Positions 33,934-43,332 of a stretch of DNA of 64,000 nt are shown here, piece after piece (position 1 is the stretch's first letter; each line of letters opens with the position of its first letter). The position numbers were made by a program, and so were the translations under genes. The notes under the pieces are model-generated. The model searched no databases. It was not told where the DNA came from and saw only the letters and a list, made by a program, of their open reading frames with translations. This DNA comes from Tessaracoccus lacteus. Lineage in GTDB: Bacteria > Actinomycetota > Actinomycetes > Propionibacteriales > Propionibacteriaceae. Where the stretch lies: NCBI RefSeq assembly GCF_029917005.1, contig NZ_CP123967.1:248001-312000 (forward strand), given 5' to 3'.

Positions 33934-35669
33934 GAGGCGCCCATTCCCCCGGCCACCTGGCGCGTTCCCTCGATCAGCATCGGGTCGACGTCACGGCCGA
34001 GGCCGCGGTTGCGGACAAGCTGCTCGAACTCGGCCGTCTCCTGCGCCAGATCGAGGGCCTGGGCGTGCGTGATGTCGCCGGACAGCACCAGCCGGGCCAG
34101 GTCCTGATCGAGCGTGTGCATGCCCTGCGCGCTGCCGGCCTGCAGGGCGGTGCGCATCTGGTGGGTCTTGCCCGCGCGGATGAGGCTCGCGATGGCGGGG
34201 TTGGTGAACATGACCTCGGTTGCGACGGTGCGGCCCTTGCCACCCGCACGGCGGATCAGGGTCTGCACGACGATCGCGCGCACCGTGGCCGCGAGCTGTG
34301 TGCGGACCTGCGCCTGCTGGTGCGACGGATACACGTCGATGATGCGGTCGATGGTCTGTGCCACGTCCTGCGTGTGCAGCGTTGCGAAGACGAGGTGGCC
34401 GGTCTCGGCGGCGGTCAGCGCCGTCGAAATGGTCTCCAGGTCGCGAAGCTCGCCGACGAGGATGATGTCGGGGTCCTGGCGCAGCGCGTGCTTCAGCGCA
34501 TGGGAGAAGTCGTGCGTGTCGGCCCCGACCTCGCGCTGGTTGATGATGCCGCGCTTGTGGTGGTGCAGGAACTCGACCGGGTCCTCGACCGTGACGATGT
34601 GCGACGCGCGGCTCGCGTTGGCCTTGTCGATGATGGCCGCGAGCGTCGTGGACTTGCCCGAGCCGGTGGGGCCGCAGACGAGCACGAGCCCGCGGGGCAG
34701 GTGCGCGAGGTCGACCAGCTCCGACGGCAGGCCGAGCTGGGCCACCGACTTGATCTCGGTGGGGATGATGCGCAGGGCCGCGCCGAGGCCGCGCTGGTCC
34801 TGGAAGATGTTCACGCGGAAGCGGGCGACGTCGCCGACGGAGAAGGCGAGGTCGAGCTCGAGGTCCTTCTCGAAGGCCTGCAGCATCTCGGCCGGGACGA
34901 AGCTCTCGATCACGCGGCGGATCCGCTCGCGCGACCAGCTCGTGGTCCCCGCGACCGACTTCAGCTCGCCGTCGATGCGGATGACGGGTGTCGACTCGGC
35001 GCACAGGTGCAGGTCCGAGGCCCCCTCGGTGAGAACCGCGCGGATCGAGGTGACGAACTCGGCGTCGACATCCGCGATCTGGCGACGCAGGATCGGGTCG
35101 ACCTCTCCCGCGCGGGCCGCCAGCCCGCTGACGGGCTCCTTCACCGGCGCAAGGTACGCGGGCAGACGCATCGCCTCGTCGGCGTCGTCGGCGGGTAGTG
35201 ACCTGGCGGCGCGCGGCGCCGGGGCCGCGGGGGGAGGCCACTCGACAGCTGCGACCCCGGCCGGGGCCGACCAGGACGAGGGGGCTGGAGCGGCTGGCGG
35301 CGCCGTGTCCTGGAGGGCCGGGGCCGCCCAGTCCGAGGTCGGCTTCGGGGACGGCGACGTGCCGGTCGACGACACCGACCACTCGGTGTTCGCCCTCGGC
35401 GCGGACCAGCTCGAGGTCGCCCAGTCGGACGCGGAGGATGCGGACCGGCCGGGTGTCGAGGATGCGGACCGGTCGGGCGCCGCCCACGGGGAGTCGCCGG
35501 CGCCGTCCGGCTCCGAAGGCGACGACCGGCGCGCGGCGGTGGGAGGCAGGGTCACACCGGGGACGCCGTCGAGGTAGGACCTCAGGTCAGGATCGACATC
35601 CTTGCCGGCGAACAGTTCGTCGAACCGCGTCGGCGCCGCGGGGGGGAAGTACCCGTCTTCTGGGGTCAC
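33930..35669 (-). CDS. pilT: PilT-type retraction ATPase with long disordered N-terminal extension
   Basis: A 579-residue protein; usual PilT is about 350. Residues 1-200 are a Pro/Ser/Ala-rich, probably disordered region with a recurring Trp motif ('SDWATSSWSAP', 'EWSVSS', 'SDWAAP', 'SSWSAP', 'VEWPPP'). The rest is canonical PilT: 'SDLHLCAESTPVIRIDGEL', Walker A 'CGPTGSGKSTTLAAI', Asp box 'VTVEDPVEFLHHHK', Walker B 'DPDIILVGELRDLETI', His box 'TGHLVFATLHTQ'. It powers pilus retraction. The GTG start has GGA nearby and gives the conserved-looking 'DGYFPP' N-terminus. Confidence 0.93.
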   Translation of the reverse strand: MTPEDGYFPPAAPTRFDELFAGKDVDPDLRSYLDGVPGVTLPPTAARRSSPSEPDGAGDSPWAAPDRSASSTPGRSASSASDWATSSWSAPRANTEWSVSSTGTSPSPKPTSDWAAPALQDTAPPAAPAPSSWSAPAGVAAVEWPPPAAPAPRAARSLPADDADEAMRLPAYLAPVKEPVSGLAARAGEVDPILRRQIADVDAEFVTSIRAVLTEGASDLHLCAESTPVIRIDGELKSVAGTTSWSRERIRRVIESFVPAEMLQAFEKDLELDLAFSVGDVARFRVNIFQDQRGLGAALRIIPTEIKSVAQLGLPSELVDLAHLPRGLVLVCGPTGSGKSTTLAAIIDKANASRASHIVTVEDPVEFLHHHKRGIINQREVGADTHDFSHALKHALRQDPDIILVGELRDLETISTALTAAETGHLVFATLHTQDVAQTIDRIIDVYPSHQQAQVRTQLAATVRAIVVQTLIRRAGGKGRTVATEVMFTNPAIASLIRAGKTHQMRTALQAGSAQGMHTLDQDLARLVLSGDITHAQALDLAQETAEFEQLVRNRGLGRDVDPMLIEGTRQVAGGMGAS

Positions 35670-35723
35670 AGTGTCCTTCTTTCTGCGTCTCCCCCAAGAC
35701 GATGTTGATCATTTCCCCGACGC

Positions 35724-37442
35724 TCACAGCGTCACTCGCAGGATCTCTTCGATGGACGTTTGGCCGAGCAGCACCTTCGCCCAGCCATCCATCCGGAGCC
35801 TCGTCATGCCGGCCCGCTCGGCATGCTCGGCGATCTCCGCGGCGGGCGCGTTCTGCGACGCCAGCCGTTCGATCTCTTCGTCGACCGCCATCACCTCGTG
35901 CAGCGCGATGCGGCCCCGGTAGCCCGTCTCGGAGCACTCCGGGCAGCCGATCGGCCGGTAGACCGTCGGCAGCGGGTCCGTCAGCGGCGCTCCGACGATG
36001 CGCAGCTCCTCCGCGGTGGCCGTCGACGCCTTCCTGCACCTGGCGCACAGCCGCCGGGCGAGGCGCTGGGCGATGACGGAATCGAGTGCCGAGCCGACCA
36101 GGAACGGCTCGACCCCCATCTCGATCAGTCGGGTCACCGAGCTCGGCGCGTCGTTGGTGTGCAGCGTGGACAGGACGAGGTGGCCCGTCAGCGACGACTC
36201 GATGGCGATCTTCGCCGTTTCCTCGTCGCGGATCTCGCCCAGCAGGATGATGTCCGGGTCGGAGCGGAGGATCGAGCGCAGCGCCGCGGCGAACGTCATG
36301 CCGGCCTTCGGGTTCACCTGGACCTGGTTGATCCCTGGCATCCGGTACTCGACGGGATCCTCGACCGTGATCACGTTGACCGTGGGCTTCGAGATCGCGG
36401 CCAGCGTCGTGTACAGCGTGGTCGACTTGCCGGAGCCCGTCGGGCCGGTGACGAGGATCATGCCGTATGGCTTGGAGAAGCTCGAGGAGTAGACCTCCAT
36501 GTTGCGGTCCAGCATCGCCAGATCGCTCAGCTGAAGGCTGGCAACGGGCGAGTCGAGGACACGGGCGACGACCTTCTCGCCCCACACGGTCGGCAGCGAG
36601 GCGACGCGCAGGTCGATCGTGCGGCCGCTGTGGTTGACGGAGATGCGGCCGTCCTGCGGCCTGCGACGCTCGCCGATGTCGAGGTCCGCCATGACCTTCA
36701 AGCGGCTGATGACGCCGGGGATCATGGAGCGGGGGACGGACTGTACCGTCTTGAGCACGCCGTCGATGCGGTAGCGCACGCGCAGCTCGTCGCGCATCGG
36801 CTCGATGTGGATGTCGGAGGCGCGGTCGGTGATCGCCTGCCCGATGATCAGGTTCACCAGCCGGATGATCGGGGCCTCGTCGACGCCCTCGTCGACGTCC
36901 TGGCTCCACTGGTCCGTCTCCGCGTCGGCCCCGGCGAACGCGGAGGCCAGTTCCTCGACCTCGGAGTCGACGCGGTGGTAGCGGTCGATGGCCGCCATGA
37001 TCGCATCCGGCTCGGCGACGACCGGCGCGACGGGCTCGCGGAGGACGGCCGCGACGTCGTCGAGGACGATGACGTTCTCGGGATCGGCCATCGCGACCAT
37101 GATGCGGTCACCGGCGCGCGCGATCGGCAGGGCGATGTGGCGTCGCGCCATCGCGTCGGGAACGAGGGAGACGACCGATGCGTCGACGGCGAACTCGGTG
37201 AGGTCGACGAAGGCCAGCCCGAGGCGGGCGGCCAGCGCGACGGCCCGCTCGCGCGGATTCTCCGGCTCGGGAGCGCGCTTGGGGGAGAAGTAGGCGCCCA
37301 GCCACTCCATCGAGTCGCGGCCCTCGACGTGGCCGTCGCGGCGCGGGGAGCCGGGGTCAGCCTCCGGCCTGGCTTGCGAAGCTGCTGCGGCGGGTCCCCT
37401 GCCAGGATCGACCGGCGGAACGCTGTCTTGCGTCTGATGCAC
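35724..37442 (-). CDS. pilB: PilB-type extension ATPase
   Basis: A 572-residue hexameric ATPase. A 44-residue Pro/Gly/Asp-rich lead precedes 'MEWLGAYFSPKR'. A MshEN-like N-terminal domain ('AARLGLAFVDLTEFAVD', 'LVPDAMARRHIALPIAR') spans about 65-150, followed by 'SDIHIEPM', Walker A 'GPTGSGKSTTLYTTL', 'ITVEDPVEYRMPGINQVQVN', Walker B 'DIILLGEIRDEET', 'LSTLHTNDA' and a CxxC-CxxC zinc site ('CARC', 'CPEC'). MshEN domains bind c-di-GMP in some homologues, so pilus extension may be so controlled. The GTG at 37442 has a good GGAAGGA site six bases upstream; the ATG at 37310 has none. Confidence 0.94.
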   Translation of the reverse strand: MHQTQDSVPPVDPGRGPAAAASQARPEADPGSPRRDGHVEGRDSMEWLGAYFSPKRAPEPENPRERAVALAARLGLAFVDLTEFAVDASVVSLVPDAMARRHIALPIARAGDRIMVAMADPENVIVLDDVAAVLREPVAPVVAEPDAIMAAIDRYHRVDSEVEELASAFAGADAETDQWSQDVDEGVDEAPIIRLVNLIIGQAITDRASDIHIEPMRDELRVRYRIDGVLKTVQSVPRSMIPGVISRLKVMADLDIGERRRPQDGRISVNHSGRTIDLRVASLPTVWGEKVVARVLDSPVASLQLSDLAMLDRNMEVYSSSFSKPYGMILVTGPTGSGKSTTLYTTLAAISKPTVNVITVEDPVEYRMPGINQVQVNPKAGMTFAAALRSILRSDPDIILLGEIRDEETAKIAIESSLTGHLVLSTLHTNDAPSSVTRLIEMGVEPFLVGSALDSVIAQRLARRLCARCRKASTATAEELRIVGAPLTDPLPTVYRPIGCPECSETGYRGRIALHEVMAVDEEIERLASQNAPAAEIAEHAERAGMTRLRMDGWAKVLLGQTSIEEILRVTL

Positions 37443-37584
37443 GCGCGTTCCTTCCTGGGACGCCGACGGCAGAGGCGGACCGCTGACGAGGGACGTGGGC
37501 GAGAAACTGCCCGGAGCCCCCTCAGGCCGCGTTCACCGAAGTGGGACGGTTGTGAGAGCTTCGTGGAACGTGCTCTCGGTGGAA

Positions 37585-37614
37585 ATCTTGGAGCACCCGA
37601 GAAGCGCCTGTCAA
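37585..37614 (-). promoter_or_regulatory. Predicted promoter of the pil operon
   Basis: On the minus strand TTGACA (37614-37609) and CAAGAT (37590-37585) are 18 bp apart, about 140 bp before pilB. The -35 box is a perfect consensus. Confidence 0.55.
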
Positions 37615-37621
37615 CCGTTTT

Positions 37622-37640
37622 ATTTCGCTCTTAGCGAAAT
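37622..37640. promoter_or_regulatory. Candidate operator palindrome before pilB
   Basis: ATTTCGCT-CTT-AGCGAAAT is a perfect 8-bp inverted repeat with a 3-bp spacer. It is AT-rich against its surroundings and placed seven bases upstream of the predicted -35 box, a usual activator or repressor position. It lacks a T-run on either side, so it is a poor terminator. Confidence 0.55.
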
Positions 37641-37699
37641 CCGACGCGACGGGCCCGAGATGACCTCATGCCGAGGTAGTGCTTCTCGGGTTCGCCGCC

Positions 37700-38476
37700 T
37701 CAGAGCACCTTGGACAGGAAGTCCTGTGTTCGCGGCTCCTGGGGATTCGCCAAGATCTCCCGCGGGTCGCCCTCCTCCACGATCACGCCGTCGGCCATGA
37801 ACATCAGGCGGTGTCCGACCTCGCGGGCGAAGCCCATTTCGTGCGTTACCACCACCATGGTCATTCCCTCCTTGGCCAGCTGCTGCATGACGTCGAGCAC
37901 CTCGCCGACCATCTCGGGGTCGAGCGCGGAGGTGGGCTCGTCGAACAGCATGATGTCGGGCTGCATCGCCAGCGCGCGGGCGATGGCCACGCGCTGCTTC
38001 TGGCCGCCTGACAGCTGGGCTGGGCGGGAGTCGGCCTTCTCGGACAGCTTGACCCGTTCGAGCAGGTCCCGGCCCAGCTTCTCGGCCTCGGCCGGCGACT
38101 GCTTCTTCAGCATGATCGGGGCCAGCGTGATGTTCTCCAGCGCGGTCTTGTGCGGGAACAGGTTGAAGTGCTGGAAGACCATGCCGATCTTCTGGCGCAC
38201 GACGTTGATGTCGGTGCCCTTGGCCGTCAGGTCGGCACCCTCGACGACGACTCGGCCGGAGGTGACCTCCTCCAGCAGGTTGAGGCAGCGCAGGAACGTC
38301 GACTTGCCCGACCCGGACGGGCCGATGATCGCGACGACCTCGCCCTTGCGGATCGTGGTGTCGATGCCCTTGAGGACCTCGTTGGATCCGAACGACTTGT
38401 GCAGGTCCTCCACCTCGACGATGACGTCGCCGGTCGGCGCGGCGGCCGGGGTGGTCTGCTCCGCTGTGGTGCTCAC
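37700..38476 (-). CDS. glnQ: Polar amino-acid ABC transporter ATPase (GlnQ-type)
   Basis: A 258-residue ATPase with Walker A '[14 protein letters not shown]', '[16 protein letters not shown]' (the Q-loop sequence typical of GlnQ/HisP), signature '[15 protein letters not shown]', Walker B '[13 protein letters not shown]' and H-loop '[16 protein letters not shown]'. The GTG at 38476 has AGGAGG nine bases upstream and overlaps the permease stop (GTGA); a longer frame upstream is rejected. It energises uptake by the fused receptor-permease next to it. Confidence 0.93.
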   Translation of the reverse strand: MSTTAEQTTPAAAPTGDVIVEVEDLHKSFGSNEVLKGIDTTIRKGEVVAIIGPSGSGKSTFLRCLNLLEEVTSGRVVVEGADLTAKGTDINVVRQKIGMVFQHFNLFPHKTALENITLAPIMLKKQSPAEAEKLGRDLLERVKLSEKADSRPAQLSGGQKQRVAIARALAMQPDIMLFDEPTSALDPEMVGEVLDVMQQLAKEGMTMVVVTHEMGFAREVGHRLMFMADGVIVEEGDPREILANPQEPRTQDFLSKVL

Positions 38477-40659
38477 TTGTTGATCCTCCTGTCGAGCGCG
38501 TTGCTCAGTTTCGTCAACGCGAAGATGACGACGAAGTAGATGGCGCCGATGATCAGCCACATCTCGAAGCTGCGGAAGGTCCGCGCGATGATCTGCTGGC
38601 CCTGGTAGGTCAGCTCGGCCAGGCCGAGCACGGCCAGGAGCGAAGTGTCCTTCAGGGTGATGACGAACTGGTTGATTGCCGACGGGGTCATGATCTTCAG
38701 CGCCTGCGGCACGATGATCTTGCGCATCGACTGCATCCAGTTCAGGCCGAGCGAGCGCGACGCCTCCATCTGGCCCGTGTCGACGTTCTGGATGCCGCCG
38801 CGCACGATCTCGGTCATGTAGGCGCCTGCGTTGAGCGACAGCGTCAGCACGCCAGCCACGAACACGTCGATCTTCAGCCCCGTCGCGGCGGGCAGGCCGA
38901 AGTAGAAGAAGAACGCCTGCACCAGCAGAGGCGTGCCGCGGAAGACGTCGACGTAGATGCTGCCGAGCAGCTTCAGGATCCAGACCCCGCTCACCTTGAA
39001 GAAGCCGAAGATGACGCCGAGCACGGTGGCGAAGAGCAGCGACAGCGCGGTCGCAGCCAGGGTCATGCCAAGACCCCGCATCAGGGCGGGCCAGCTCTGC
39101 GCCAGCAGCCCCCAGAAGGACAGTGACGTCGAGCCGTCCCCGGTGTCGCCGGTGGCGAGGTACTTGTCCATGATCTGCTGGTAGGTGCCGTCCTCCTTCA
39201 TGGACTGCAGCCCGACGTTGAACGCCTTGAGGAGGTCCTCGTTCTGGTCTTTCAGGACGGCGAAGCCGTAGCTGGAGCCCTGTTCCTTGGGCGTGACGAT
39301 CTTCAGCCCGTTGCCCTGCGAGATGCCGTAGGCGAGCACGGGGTAGTCGTCGAACACGGCCGCGGCGTTGCCGGTCTGGACCTCGGAGTACATGGTGTCG
39401 GCCTTGTCGAGAGCCTTGACGGTGAAGCCATACTCGTCGGCGATCGACTGTGCGAAAGCGAGCCCCTCCGCTCCGGTCTTCGCGACGACCGTCTTGCCCT
39501 CGAGGTCCGCGTATCCGGTGATGGAGTCGTCGTCGGCCGCGACCGCCATCTGCACGCCCGAGTCGAAGTACGGGTCGGAGAAGTCGAAGATCTTCTTGCG
39601 CTCGTCCGTGATGGACATGCCGGCGATGACGCCGTCGGCCTGGCCCGCCTGGACCGCCTGGAGGGCGGCGTCGAAGCCCAGCGCCTTCACCTCGACGTCG
39701 AAGCCCTGGCGCTCGGCGACCTCCTTCATGAGGTCGACGTCGATGCCGGTCATGTTGCCGGAGGCGTCGCGGAACTCGAACGGGGCGAAGGTGGTGTCGG
39801 TGGCGATGACGAATGCCTCGCCCTTGACGCCTTCGACCTGCTGGCTGCTGTCCTCGGGGGCGTTGTCGCCGAGGTACTGCACAAGGATGTCGTGGTAGGT
39901 GCCGTCGGCGCGGAGCTCGGCGAGCCCGGAGTTGAAGGCCTCGAGCAGGTCCGCGTTCTCGCCCTTGAGGACGGCGAAGCCGTAGTTGGAGCCCTGTTCC
40001 TTGGGCGTGACGATCTTCAGCCCGTTGCCCTGCGAGATGCCGTAGGCGAGCACGGGGTAGTCGTCGAAGACGGCCGCCGCGTTGCCGGTGGTCACCTCGG
40101 AGTACATGGTGTCGGCCTTGTCGAGGGCCTTGACGGTGAAGCCGTACTGGTCCGCGATGGACTCCGCGAACGTCAGGCCCTCCGCGCCGGTCTTCGCGAC
40201 GACGGTCTGGCCCTTGAGGTCGGCATAGCTCGTGATGTCAGAGCCGTCCTTGACGGCCATCTGCACGCCGGAGCTGAAGTACGGGTCGGAGAAGTCGAAG
40301 ATCTTCTTGCGCTCGTCCGTGATGGACATGCCGGCGATGACGCCGTCGGCCTGCCGCGACTGCACCGCCTGGAGGGCAGCGTCGAAGCCGACGGCCTTGA
40401 TATCGACCGTGAACCCCTTCATCTCGGCGATCTTGTTGATGAGGTCGATGTCGATGCCGGTCATGTTGCCGGACTCGTCGCGGTACTCGAACGGGGCGAA
40501 CGTGGTGTCGGTGGCGATCACGAACGTCTTGCCCTTGACTGCGTCGTCGTCGGCGCGCGCGGCCAGTGGAGCGACCAGCGTGGTCACCAGCACCGAGAAG
40601 AGCAGCGCCAGCAGCGCAAGGGGTCGGACGGCGGAGCCGCGGATCAGCGGTCGTCGCAT
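38473..40659 (-). CDS. glnP: Amino-acid ABC permease fused to two tandem substrate-binding domains (GlnP-like)
   Basis: A 728-residue protein. A signal helix (1-36) is followed by two SBP_bac_3 domains (about 42-270 and 280-500) that are almost copies of each other: both contain '[13 protein letters not shown]', '[23 protein letters not shown]', '[10 protein letters not shown]' and '[26 protein letters not shown]' (last one in pieces). The permease domain (515-728) has the EAA loop '[23 protein letters not shown]'. Lactococcal GlnPQ has the same plan for glutamine, asparagine and glutamate. Anchored receptors are useful without a periplasm. The differing linker residues could give two affinities. 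GGAGG precedes the ATG. Confidence 0.93.
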   Translation of the reverse strand: MRRPLIRGSAVRPLALLALLFSVLVTTLVAPLAARADDDAVKGKTFVIATDTTFAPFEYRDESGNMTGIDIDLINKIAEMKGFTVDIKAVGFDAALQAVQSRQADGVIAGMSITDERKKIFDFSDPYFSSGVQMAVKDGSDITSYADLKGQTVVAKTGAEGLTFAESIADQYGFTVKALDKADTMYSEVTTGNAAAVFDDYPVLAYGISQGNGLKIVTPKEQGSNYGFAVLKGENADLLEAFNSGLAELRADGTYHDILVQYLGDNAPEDSSQQVEGVKGEAFVIATDTTFAPFEFRDASGNMTGIDVDLMKEVAERQGFDVEVKALGFDAALQAVQAGQADGVIAGMSITDERKKIFDFSDPYFDSGVQMAVAADDDSITGYADLEGKTVVAKTGAEGLAFAQSIADEYGFTVKALDKADTMYSEVQTGNAAAVFDDYPVLAYGISQGNGLKIVTPKEQGSSYGFAVLKDQNEDLLKAFNVGLQSMKEDGTYQQIMDKYLATGDTGDGSTSLSFWGLLAQSWPALMRGLGMTLAATALSLLFATVLGVIFGFFKVSGVWILKLLGSIYVDVFRGTPLLVQAFFFYFGLPAATGLKIDVFVAGVLTLSLNAGAYMTEIVRGGIQNVDTGQMEASRSLGLNWMQSMRKIIVPQALKIMTPSAINQFVITLKDTSLLAVLGLAELTYQGQQIIARTFRSFEMWLIIGAIYFVVIFALTKLSNALDRRINK

Positions 40660-40787
40660 GGGGTCACCTCCAGAGCCGGACCGGTCGGCCCGATGCCCTG
40701 AACCGTAGTACCTCAGTGAGTCGAACCGCTTGTCCGGGTCAAGGCGTGATCCGCTAGCGTCGGTTCCGACGGCAAAGGAGTCCCCCC

Positions 40788-42002
40788 ATGCAGATCATCG
40801 AACGAGACACGCACCGGAGCTGGCTGGACGGGCACTTCCTCAGCCTGCTTGAGTTCGGCCGCCGTACCCCGGTCGACGGTGGGGGAGCGGCCTGGCTGGA
40901 CGACGAAGGTAGCCCCGTGGCGGCGGAGGGTGTGCAGTGCTGGATCACCTGCCGGACCGTCCACACCTACAGCCTCGGCGCACTGCAGGGCATCCCCGGT
41001 GCGCGTGTCATCGCGCAGCGGGCGCTCGACGGGCTGACCGGGCCGCTGTATGACGACGTCAACGGAGGGTGGTTCGCCCAGGTCGGCGGTACGCTGCCGC
41101 CCGGCGCCCGCGACAAGGCCGCCTACGCGCACGCGTTCGTGGTGCTGGCGGCGAGCTCCGGCGTGCTCGCCGAGCTCGACGGGGCAGGCGATCTCCTGGC
41201 CGAGGCGCTGCGCACCGTCGAGGAGAGATTCTGGGACGAGGAGGCCGGGCTGGTCGTCGACACGTTCAACGACGACTTCACCGTGCTCGACCCCTACCGC
41301 GGCATCAACGCCAACATGCACACCGTCGAGGCGTTCCTCGCCGCCGCAGATGTGACGGGGGAACGGATCTGGCTCGACCGCGCCGCCCGCATCGGGGCCT
41401 TCGCCGCTCGGGCCGCAAAGGCCAACGGGTGGCGGCTGCCCGAGCACTTCGACGAGCGGTGGAACCCGCTGCTCGAGTTCAACGCCGACGTCCCGGGCGA
41501 CAAGTTCAAGCCGTACGGCGCCACCGTCGGGCACGGCATCGAGTGGGCTCGGCTGCTGCTGAACCTGGAGGCCGCCGGGGCGACGGGGACCGACTGGGCC
41601 GAGGCCGCCGTCGCGCTCTTCGACCGCGCCGTCGAGGACGGGTGGGATGCCGAGCGCGGTGGCTTCGCCTACACGACCGACTGGACGGGGACCCCGGTCG
41701 TCGCGGACCGCATGCACTGGGTCGTCGCGGAGGCGATCGGTGCGGCCGCGTCGCTGTGGAAGCGCACGGGCGACGCCCGATACGCGCAGCTCTATGCCAC
41801 CTGGTGGGACTACGCCGACGCCTACGTGCTCGACCATGAGCACGGCTCGTGGCACCACCAGCTCGACCCCGAGAACCGGCCGACCGACACCGTCTGGCCG
41901 GGCAAGGCCGACCTGTACCACGCTGCGCAGTGCACGCTCATCCCGCGCCTGCCGCTCGCGCCCACCATGGCCAGCGCCATCGCGCGCGGAACGGAGCTCT
42001 GA
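40788..42002 (+). CDS. AGE-family sugar epimerase/isomerase
   Basis: A 404-residue (alpha/alpha)6-barrel protein of the N-acylglucosamine 2-epimerase superfamily. Features include 'CRTVHTYSLGA', 'GGWFAQVGG', 'KAAYAHAFVVLAAS', 'NANMHTVEAFLAA' and 'GHGIEWARLLL', with His residues at the expected catalytic points of the barrel. Members act on mannose/fructose/glucose, cellobiose or sulfoquinovose; this fold region ('RTVHTYSLG') is closest to the mannose/aldose isomerase type. AAAGGAG stands before the ATG. It is translationally adjacent to the esterase gene, which begins at the next base. Confidence 0.85.
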   Translation: MQIIERDTHRSWLDGHFLSLLEFGRRTPVDGGGAAWLDDEGSPVAAEGVQCWITCRTVHTYSLGALQGIPGARVIAQRALDGLTGPLYDDVNGGWFAQVGGTLPPGARDKAAYAHAFVVLAASSGVLAELDGAGDLLAEALRTVEERFWDEEAGLVVDTFNDDFTVLDPYRGINANMHTVEAFLAAADVTGERIWLDRAARIGAFAARAAKANGWRLPEHFDERWNPLLEFNADVPGDKFKPYGATVGHGIEWARLLLNLEAAGATGTDWAEAAVALFDRAVEDGWDAERGGFAYTTDWTGTPVVADRMHWVVAEAIGAAASLWKRTGDARYAQLYATWWDYADAYVLDHEHGSWHHQLDPENRPTDTVWPGKADLYHAAQCTLIPRLPLAPTMASAIARGTEL

Positions 42003-42977
42003 ATGCCCGCGATCGACCTGCCGCTGGCCCAGCTGGAGACGTACCGGTCCGCAGCCGTCGCGCCCGACGACTTCGATGAGCGCTGGGCGGCCACGCTGGC
42101 CGAGGCGCGCTCGGTGCCGATGGTGCCGGTGGTGACGCCCGTCACCACCGGGCTCAAGCTCGTCGACGTGTTCGACGTCACGTTCCCCGGCTTCGGCGGC
42201 GATCCCGTCCGGGCGTGGCTCGTCGTGCCGGCGGGCACGGCCACGCGGCTGCCCGTCGTCGTCACCTACCAGGGCTATGGCGGCGGCCGCGGGCTGCCGA
42301 TCGAGCACCTGACCTCGGCGAACGCCGGCTACGCACAGCTGTTCATGGACACGCGGGGGCAGGGGTCGTCGTGGGGGAGCGGCGGCCACACGGACGACCC
42401 GCACGGCGCCGGCCCGTCGGTGCCCGGATTCCTGCTGCGTGGCATCGAGAGCTTCGAGACGTACTACTACCGTCGCCTGATCGTCGACGCGGTGCGCGCC
42501 GTCGACGCGGCAAAGGAGCTGCCGCAGGTGGACCCGGAGCGGGTGGTCGTCGCGGGCATCAGCCAGGGCGGCGGGCTCGCGATCGCCGCGGCGGCGCTCG
42601 CCGACGGGGTCGTCGCGGCGATGCCCGACGTGCCGTTCCTGTGCGACTTCGCCCGCGCCGTCGACGTGTCGACGACGACGCCGTACACCGAGGTCGCCCG
42701 GTACCTGTCCGTGCACCGCGACCGCGTCGCGACGGTGTTCGAGACCCTGAACTACGTCGACGGGGTCCACTTCGCCGCCCGGGCGACCGCGCCGGCGCTG
42801 TTCTCCGTCGCGCTGCTCGACCAGACCTGTCCGCCGTCGACGGTGTTCGGCGCGTACCACGCGTGGGCCGGGGAGGCGTCGATCGAGGTCTACCCGTTCA
42901 ACGACCACGAGGGTGGTCAGGAACACCAGGTGGCGGTCCAGCTCACCTGGCTTCAGAAGAGGATGGAGACGCTGTGA
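42003..42977 (+). CDS. Acetylxylan esterase / cephalosporin-C deacetylase (CE7)
   Basis: A 324-residue alpha/beta hydrolase. CE7 signatures are present: RGQGSS ('DTRGQGSSWG', about 118), nucleophile elbow 'GISQGGG' (Ser about 188), and the acid/base segment 'YPFNDHEGGQ' with the catalytic His near residue 302. CE7 enzymes are cytoplasmic hexamers that remove acetyl groups from xylo-oligosaccharides. No signal peptide is seen. Operon position with a sugar isomerase suggests use of acetylated oligosaccharides. Confidence 0.92.
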   Translation: MPAIDLPLAQLETYRSAAVAPDDFDERWAATLAEARSVPMVPVVTPVTTGLKLVDVFDVTFPGFGGDPVRAWLVVPAGTATRLPVVVTYQGYGGGRGLPIEHLTSANAGYAQLFMDTRGQGSSWGSGGHTDDPHGAGPSVPGFLLRGIESFETYYYRRLIVDAVRAVDAAKELPQVDPERVVVAGISQGGGLAIAAAALADGVVAAMPDVPFLCDFARAVDVSTTTPYTEVARYLSVHRDRVATVFETLNYVDGVHFAARATAPALFSVALLDQTCPPSTVFGAYHAWAGEASIEVYPFNDHEGGQEHQVAVQLTWLQKRMETL

Positions 42978-43312
42978 TCATCGCAACCCCCGTCGACGCC
43001 GAAGGGCGCGCGGCCGGATCCTGGGGACGCGCCCACTTCGTCGCGATCGCGGACGTCGTCGACGGCGCCGTCGCGGCCTGGGCGGTGCACGAGGTCGCGT
43101 GGGACGAGTCGCACGACAGCGGCACCCACGGATCGCACCACGCCCGCGTCGTGACTTTCCTGCGCGAGCAGGGGGTGCAGGCGGTCGTCGTCGACCACGT
43201 CGGCGACGGCATGCAGCGAATGCTCGGCACGATGGGGATCCCGATCCTGCCGGCCACGCCGGGCGACGCGCAGGCCTCCGTGTTGGCCGCCGTCGCATGG
43301 GCGCAGACCTAG
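42974..43312 (+). CDS. Small NifX/NafY-like (dinitrogenase Fe-Mo cofactor) domain protein
   Basis: A 112-residue protein with the RNase-H-like Nitro_FeMo-Co fold: 'RAHFVAIADVVDGAVAAWAVHEV', then 'SHHARVVTFLREQGVQAVVVDHVGDGMQRMLGTMGIPIL' in pieces. No nitrogenase genes are present, so it is one of the many stand-alone members of unknown role, possibly binding a metal cluster or a nucleotide. The GTG overlaps the esterase stop (GTGA). Confidence 0.78.
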   Translation: MIIATPVDAEGRAAGSWGRAHFVAIADVVDGAVAAWAVHEVAWDESHDSGTHGSHHARVVTFLREQGVQAVVVDHVGDGMQRMLGTMGIPILPATPGDAQASVLAAVAWAQT

Positions 43313-43332
43313 TCAGCGGGTAGATTCAGCAG

